Part shown: one piece after another, positions 10,448 to 14,928 of the stretch | Numbering within the stretch: position 1 is the stretch's first letter | Layout of the letters: the number at the start of each line of letters is the position of its first letter | Origin: Salpingoeca rosetta | Lineage: Eukaryota; Opisthokonta; Choanoflagellata; Craspedida; Salpingoecidae | DNA length: 14,928 nt | NCBI RefSeq assembly: GCF_000188695.1 | Contig: NW_004754930.1 | Span: 87,978-102,905, forward strand | Reading direction: 5' to 3' | The notes under the pieces: generated by a model | Told to the model about the DNA's origin: nothing | Databases searched by the model: none | Seen by the model: the letters and a program-made list of their open reading frames with translations, nothing else | Translations under genes and position numbers: made by a program

Positions 10448-11274
10448 GGCGGTCGCTGACACTGAGCGTGGTGGTGGGTGTGTGCAAATGAAAGAAAATG
10501 GGCATTGCCAAACCAAACAAAGCCAACCACAGCAAAGCAAACGCAAGCGAGCCACGCGAGCTCACCACGACCAACACATGAACCCGCTGCCAGTCTTTGC
10601 CGCTGTTGTTCCCACCCCCTGACATCACACGCATTTGCCTTGACCTCACCTTTGTTGCTGTTGATAAGTGTTGCTGGCTGGGTCGGTGGTGTTGCTGTGT
10701 GCAAGTGCTCGTGCGAATTGCACGTCTGCAAACCCCTGCCCCTGCTGTTTTCGTGAACGCGGTTGCTGTTCACACTGGTTGATATGCGTGTATGCTTGCT
10801 TGCTTCGCTTGCTTTGCTTGATGGGGTTGTAGTTGTGCTGACGTTTCTTTGATGCTTGCAGATGAAACTCTGCTTGCTTTTGAGCTGTGGTTTCAGGGCT
10901 GTTGACGATGTTTTGTGATGTGACTGAGTTCACAACCAGACAACCACCGCGCTGTTGTGTGTGTGTATGTGTGTGCTTGTGTGTGCTTGTGTGTGCTTGT
11001 GTTTGCGATGTAGGCTGGCGCTGCGTGAGGAAGCGTGGGAGGCAGGTCACACCTCGGTCTTTCCAAGTGTGTGGAATCACGCCCTCACCAAGGAAAGCCG
11101 CTGTGTGCACAGGCATCCACCATGCCAACCCCTCGGTTGTTGTGCCACTGTGGAATGGCTGGTATGCGCCTCATGCCAAACATCGTCCACCACAACCCGC
11201 AACTCAAGCCCTTCGCGGCTTCTTTGAGACCTGACGACCACAAAAAAAAAAAGCGTGGTCCTTCCAATACAACA

Positions 11275-11366
11275 ACTGAAATCAGTCCAAATCAGATGGG
11301 ACTGATTTCAGTCTGTATGTGACAGCATACTGATATCAGTGTATGTGAAAGGATACTGATGTCAGT
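11275..11366. promoter_or_regulatory. Array of four palindromes ACTGA-NN-TCAGT
   Basis: Copies lie at 11275-11286 (AA centre), 11301-11312 (TT), 11329-11340 (TA) and 11355-11366 (TG), with start-to-start spacings of 26, 28 and 26. The first two copies are each other's reverse complement and extend to a perfect 14-base inverted repeat (ACTGAAATCAGTCC / GGACTGATTTCAGT) around a loop of 12 bases or fewer. Between copies 2-3 and 3-4 a second element, GTATGTGA-AG-ATAC, is repeated. The array ends 79 bases before the TFIIS-like start codon. Clustered dimer-binding sites or a folded leader RNA are both possible; no known factor is assigned. Confidence 0.6.
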
Positions 11367-11445
11367 CTTGGTCGCGGCGCCAATCACGCAAACACGCACA
11401 AGCAAGCAAGTGAAGACAGCAAACAAGCAAACAAGAAGCACAGCC

Positions 11446-12284
11446 ATGGAGCGGTTTGTGGTGCGGGTAAAGGCTGTGCCAAGGCCCAGGAAGAAGAGGG
11501 AGAAGAAGCGGCTTCGTCAAGTCACCATCAACTCCCTCAAGGTATGCGTGTGTGTGTGAGTCTGTGTGTGTCTGTGTCTGTGTCTGTGTCTGTGTCTGTG
11601 TGTGTGTGTGTGTGTGTGTCTGTGTGTGTCTGTGTCTGTGTCTGTGTCTGTGTGTGTCTGTGTGTGTCTGTGTGGGTGTGGGTGCGATTTTACTTGCAAT
11701 GGTGCAAACATGTGTGCAAGCGTGTGTGTGTGTGTGTGTGTCAGTTCTGATACATGCGCCTCATCGCTTGTAAACACACACGATACGGCAGGAGGTTGAG
11801 AAACTGAGGAAAGATGCCAAAGAGCAAGAGGCCAATGGCGAAGAGCGCCCGCAACGAAGGCCGCCAAAGAAGAACGACAAACAAGACAAGAAGCTCCTCC
11901 GACAAGCCACCATCGGCGCCATGAAGGTATGAACAAGCACAAAAAGGAAGAACGAGGAGAAGAAGCAGCAGTGCAAGCGATGGTACAGGGCTCCTTTTGC
12001 GCTCTTTTTGCGCTCCTTCGTGCTTTGGCGTTCCTTTTGCTCATGATCGTCACGTGTGTCCGCCTGTGTGACCGTGTGTAGAAAGTCGTGCCGGTGAAGG
12101 AAGTGAATGAGCTGTCGCAGCGCATGCGTGAGCACATGCACGATCCGGACACACTGCTGGAGTGCCTGAACCGCCTGACAGAGAAGATCTTCGAGCCCAG
12201 CGTGCTGCTCAAACTGGACGTTGGTCGTGTTGTGCGCCGCCTCACCAAACACCAGAACCCCAAAGTCGCACAAGCAGCCAAGGT

Positions 12285-12325
<41 letters not shown>

Positions 12326-13183
12326 CTGCGTCTGTAAGTGTTGTGAGGATAATTGCTGGGATCTCACGTGCACGTACACGCGCCCACGTCTCTCAGGCGC
12401 TCAAGACCGAATGGACGGCGCGGATTCAAGCGCCACCAAAGCCGTTATTGGAAGTGAAGGCGGGCGGCAAGGATGAAACGGTCAGCCACACGTGTGTGTG
12501 TGTGTGTCTGTGTGTGTGTGTGTGTGTGTCTGTGTCTGTGTGGCTGTATGTGTCTGTGTGTGTCTGTGTCTGTGTCTGTCTGTGTCTGTGCTTGTGGCTG
12601 TGTATGTGGCTTGTTGTCTTGTTATCTCACCTTGATCACATCCTCACCAACACCCACACTCACATCTACATCCATGTCCATATCCATACCTGCGCAGGTG
12701 CGTCGTGGGTTTCGCCAGATGATTGCAAAGCCGTTACGAGGACACGCAGAACATACGCAGGACGGTGCGTTGTCCTTTTGATATTGTGTTCCTTGCCATG
12801 TTTCTCCGTTTCTGCTTCGTTTAACAACATGTGCCTGCACCTGTGCTGCTGTGAACGTGCTGTGTGTGGCCATTTTTGCGTGTGCTGCTCCGTTGGCCTC
12901 ACACCCCACCCTCACCACCACCACCAAATGCCACCACCATCACCACCACCAAATGTTCCCTCTTCTCGCCCCCACAGCGACAGCTGGCGAGGGGGGTGGC
13001 ACGGACCTGTGCGATGAGCGCGCGAAGCAGCTGGAGGTGCACGTCTTCCGCTCGAAACACGAGGACCGCCCGTCTGCCGGGTACAAACGCACGTGCCGTC
13101 AGCTCTCGCGCATGCTCACATACAACGCAGACATCGCCCACCAGGTGTGTATTATGTTGCCTTTGAGGTTGCATCTCTAGTTC

Positions 13184-13244
<61 letters not shown>

Positions 13245-13249
13245 GGTGG

Positions 13250-13293
<44 letters not shown>

Positions 13294-13658
13294 TCTTCTT
13301 CTTCTTCTTCTTCTTCTTCTTCTTCTTCTTCTTCTTCTTCTTCTTCTTCTTCTTCTTCTTCTTCTTCTTCTTCTTCTTCTTCTTCTTCTTCTTCTTCTTC
13401 TTCTTCTTCTTCTTCTTCTTCTTCTTCTTCTTCTTCTTCTTCTTCTTCTTCTTCTTCTTCTTCTTCTTCTTCTTCTTCTTCTTCTTCTTCTTCTTCTTCT
13501 TCTTCTTCTTGTGTGTGCCGTTCGGCACCTTACCCCGTGCTCACGTGTCCACGGCCAATTGTCCTTGTCAAGGTCCTCGATGGTTCACTGCTGCCGTCAA
13601 CTGTCGTCGCCGTCGCCGTGCAGTGGTCTGTCAGCGGCAAGGTGGAGCTCCCTCAGAC

Positions 13659-13662
<4 letters not shown>
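11446..13662 (+). CDS. TFIIS-like transcription elongation factor (LW + central domain, no zinc ribbon)
   Basis: Seven exons join in frame: 11446-11541, 11792-11926, 12082-12282, 12397-12480, 12698-12764, 12978-13144 and 13573-13662 (stop TGA), encoding 279 residues. The start ATG has a GCC-ATGG context. Residues 1-77 are a basic/charged extension that looks like a nuclear targeting region. Residues about 101-155 match the TFIIS N-terminal LW helical bundle ([49 protein letters not shown]). Residues about 173-270 match the TFIIS central domain that contacts Pol II ([55 protein letters not shown]). The C-terminal zinc ribbon, with its acidic hairpin needed for transcript cleavage, is absent from this model. 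The last acceptor is AAG rather than CAG. An alternative end skips the microsatellite by using the AAG|GTGGAG donor at 13642 and a TTTCAG acceptor at 13791, but it supplies no zinc ribbon either. Confidence 0.85.
11549..11677 (+). repeat. GT/GTCT microsatellite in TFIIS-like intron 1 (11542-11791)
   Basis: The donor GTATGCGT runs directly into GTGTGTCTGTGTCTG repeats. A shorter GT tract lies at about 11723-11741. Confidence 0.85.
12287..12321 (+). repeat. (GT)n microsatellite in TFIIS-like intron 3 (12283-12396)
   Basis: The GT run starts a few bases after the GTTGTC donor. Confidence 0.85.
12490..12596 (+). repeat. GT/GTCT microsatellite in TFIIS-like intron 4 (12481-12697)
   Basis: The donor GTCAGC is followed within 10 bases by GT and GTCT repeats. 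CA/CATCCATAT repeats occur near the 3' end (about 12645-12690). Confidence 0.85.
13184..13510 (+). repeat. Compound (TTG)20-(GCT)13-(TTC)72 trinucleotide tract, TFIIS-like intron 6 (13145-13572)
   Basis: Three trinucleotide arrays lie side by side: TTG at 13184-13243, GCT at about 13250-13290 and an uninterrupted TTC run at 13294-13510. Poly-Leu, poly-Ser and poly-Lys frames across it are repeat translations. It sits in the intron that splits the central domain, between exons ending IAHQ and beginning VLDG. Confidence 0.95.
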
Positions 13663-13746
<84 letters not shown>

Positions 13747-13775
13747 CGATGATGATGATGATGACGATGATGATG
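13659..13775 (+). repeat. (ATG)39 microsatellite overlapping the TFIIS-like stop codon
   Basis: A run of 117 bases of ATG units carries two ACG interruptions near 13746 and 13764. The reading frame of the last TFIIS-like exon enters it as TGA-TGA-TGA, so the stop codon lies in the repeat itself. Poly-Asp, poly-Met, poly-His and poly-Ile frames through it are not genes. Confidence 0.95.
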
Positions 13776-14415
13776 CATTGCTGTGGTTTCAGCGGTGTTT
13801 GATGAATAATGGTATTCGAGGGGTGCTGGTTCGGCATGACACACTCTTCGTTACTGCTGTAAACAACCGTTTTATAACTGAATGCTGGGTCTATTGCACA
13901 TTGTGCTGTATTTGACGACGCCCTTTGGCAGTGTCCGCGTGCTCCTGTCTGTGTGCCTCGTCGCTTTGTTTACATCACACTCGGCACGCGTGCCTTGTCT
14001 GTACACACTTCCCCCTCTTTGCACCGTCGCTGTTTCCTTCTGTGCAATGTGTTCCGCTATGTATGCACTTGCCAGCTCATAGAAACAAACAGAACAGTCA
14101 CGCGCGAAGACGCACGCAAACGATCACGTCAGTGCTCCCGCCACACACCACAACCAATCCAACCAACAACATCAACAAACAAACACAGGATCAACTTCAG
14201 ACAGCACCATCAAACATGCGGATGTGCGTGCATGCGTGCGTGCGTGCGTGCTTGCGGGCAATCAACAACCCAAACGAGGCACTTTGCAGCAAGCATCAAA
14301 CGCAGAGCAGTAACATGAGTAGAAAGCAAGCCAGCAGGCTAAGCGCACGCAACCCTCAAACACGAAACCACATCAACGCATGTGACTGCGTGCACACATC
14401 AGCGTGTGCGCTTGT
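13776..14415. other. Tail-to-tail spacer between the TFIIS-like and EF-hand genes
   Basis: After the ATG repeat there is a good-looking acceptor TTTCAG at 13791. It is followed by a short open frame to 13914 with no recognisable domain; it could be 3' UTR or an alternative last exon. The rest (13915-14415) contains only small open frames of odd composition and short GCGT repeats near 14230-14250. No exact AATAAA was seen on either strand. Confidence 0.6.
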
Positions 14416-14767
14416 TCACTCTGCCATCTTCTGCTTGTAATATGCCTTGAACTCCTCCAGCGAAATGCTGCCGTTCCCATCCGCTATCACAATGTGTGCA
14501 GGTGTGGACGTGAGTGTGTCTGAGTGTGTGTGTCTGTGTGTGCCTTTCTGTCTGTCTATCTGTCTGTCTGTGTGCGTGTGTGTGTATGTGTGTGTGTGTG
14601 TCTGTCTGTCTGTCTGTCTGTGTGCGTGTGTGTATCTGTGTGTATCTGTGTCTGTGTGTGTCGGTGTGCGTGATTCATATCTGTTGGCACGTTGAGTGTT
14701 GTTCAACGTGTTGCGCATATTGTTGGAACGTACTGTCCATCGCTTTGAACGTCTCCACGTCGATTCC
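14416..14767 (-). CDS. EF-hand calcium-binding protein, C-terminal exons (5' end outside window)
   Basis: Two exons, 14767-14734 and 14483-14416 (stop TGA), join through a strong GTACGT donor and a GATAG acceptor. They read ...GIDVETFKAMDT / DGNGSISLEEFKAYY..., ending KQKMAE. The join falls inside the calcium loop and recreates a canonical 12-residue EF loop (D-T-D-G-N-G-S-I-S-L-E-E) with all usual liganding positions and the flanking Phe residues. Only 33 residues are visible, so the wider protein cannot be identified; a calmodulin-like or other multi-EF-hand protein is possible. The acceptor of the first visible exon (GACAG, AG at 14769-14768) is preceded by an intron that runs off the right edge. 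Confidence 0.75.
14508..14672. repeat. TG/TCTG microsatellite in EF-hand intron (14484-14733)
   Basis: TG, TCTG and TATCTG repeats on the given strand (CA and CAGA on the gene's sense strand) fill almost the whole intron. Confidence 0.85.
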
Positions 14768-14928
14768 CTGTCATGCAATCGCAACCGAAACAGACGATCA
14801 TGGTCATGAGGGTGACAGATGCGAAGCACTTGAAAACACACACACACGCGCACACACACACGCACGCACACACACACACACACACACACGCACGCGCGCG
14901 CGCACACACACACACGCACACACACACA
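14768..14928. other. Partial EF-hand gene intron with (CA)n tract at the right edge
   Basis: From about 14837 to the end of the window the given strand is CA/CG repeats (GT on the sense strand). The 70 bases next to the exon are ordinary sequence. No further exon is visible. Confidence 0.7.

Larger units (their letters stand above)
10283..11445. other. Head-to-head intergenic region of the rhophilin-like and TFIIS-like genes
   Basis: This spacer of 1163 bases must hold both promoters and 5' leaders. It contains an 18-bp minisatellite (10368-10447), TG- and GCTT-rich stretches (about 10790-10830 and 10960-11005), a non-repetitive block of about 220 bases (11010-11230), an A11 run (11242-11252) and a palindrome array (11275-11366). 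An A-rich leader-like stretch (about 11388-11445) runs into the TFIIS-like start. No TATA box could be assigned with confidence. Open frames inside show no recognisable protein. Confidence 0.7.

Noticed and set aside
10646..11128. Minus-strand frame containing G-V-I-P-H-T-W-K, reminiscent of a LINE reverse-transcriptase motif
   Set aside because: Only one short match, with no YxDD box or other RT blocks nearby; chance is more likely.
12899..13528. Poly-Lys / poly-Ala / poly-Gln open frame on the - strand
   Set aside because: It is a translation of the compound trinucleotide tract plus the antisense of a TFIIS-like exon.
13631..13844. Poly-Ile / poly-His frames on the - strand
   Set aside because: They are translations of the ATG microsatellite only.
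13792..13914. Possible zinc-ribbon exon for the TFIIS-like gene (Cys-rich end)
   Set aside because: The cysteine spacing does not give two C-x2-C knuckles about 25 residues apart, and the acidic hairpin motif is absent.

Overview
The window is eukaryotic: exons of one to a few hundred bases with GT-AG introns of roughly 90-430 bases, and almost every intron is filled with microsatellite sequence (GT/CA, GTCT, AAC, TTC). No bacterial features, transposase, rRNA or tRNA were seen. Four protein genes could be assembled exon by exon, and reading frame is kept at every junction used. The combination points to a unicellular relative of animals. A rhophilin-type HR1-BRO1-PDZ protein is otherwise known to me from animals, whereas the SDP1/Tgl3-4-5 type patatin lipase is best known from fungi and plants. 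A choanoflagellate of the Salpingoeca kind is my best guess; this is inference from gene content and compactness, not proven.

Layout. (1) 1-3661, + strand: the 3' part of a patatin-like triacylglycerol lipase gene (seven exons visible, the start lies off the left edge). (2) 3662-4280: a tail-to-tail intergenic region made largely of TG/TGTC and CA repeats. (3) 10282 down to 4281, - strand: a complete 16-exon rhophilin-like gene encoding 625 residues (HR1, BRO1, PDZ). (4) 10283-11445: the head-to-head intergenic region, holding an 18-bp minisatellite and, close to the next gene, a regular array of four palindromes ACTGA-NN-TCAGT. (5) 11446-13662, + strand: a seven-exon TFIIS-like elongation-factor gene encoding 279 residues (N-terminal LW domain plus central domain, no zinc ribbon found), whose stop codon is the first repeat of an ATG microsatellite. 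(6) 13663-14415: a tail-to-tail spacer. (7) 14767 down to 14416, - strand: the last two exons of an EF-hand protein whose 5' part lies off the right edge.

The four genes alternate in orientation (+ - + -) and have no obvious shared pathway: lipid hydrolysis, Rho-GTPase/membrane scaffolding, Pol II elongation and calcium binding. The points most worth checking are the lipase reading that lacks the expected catalytic aspartate, the elongation factor that appears to end at a microsatellite, the palindrome array in the divergent promoter region, and the full-length rhophilin in what looks like a protist genome.
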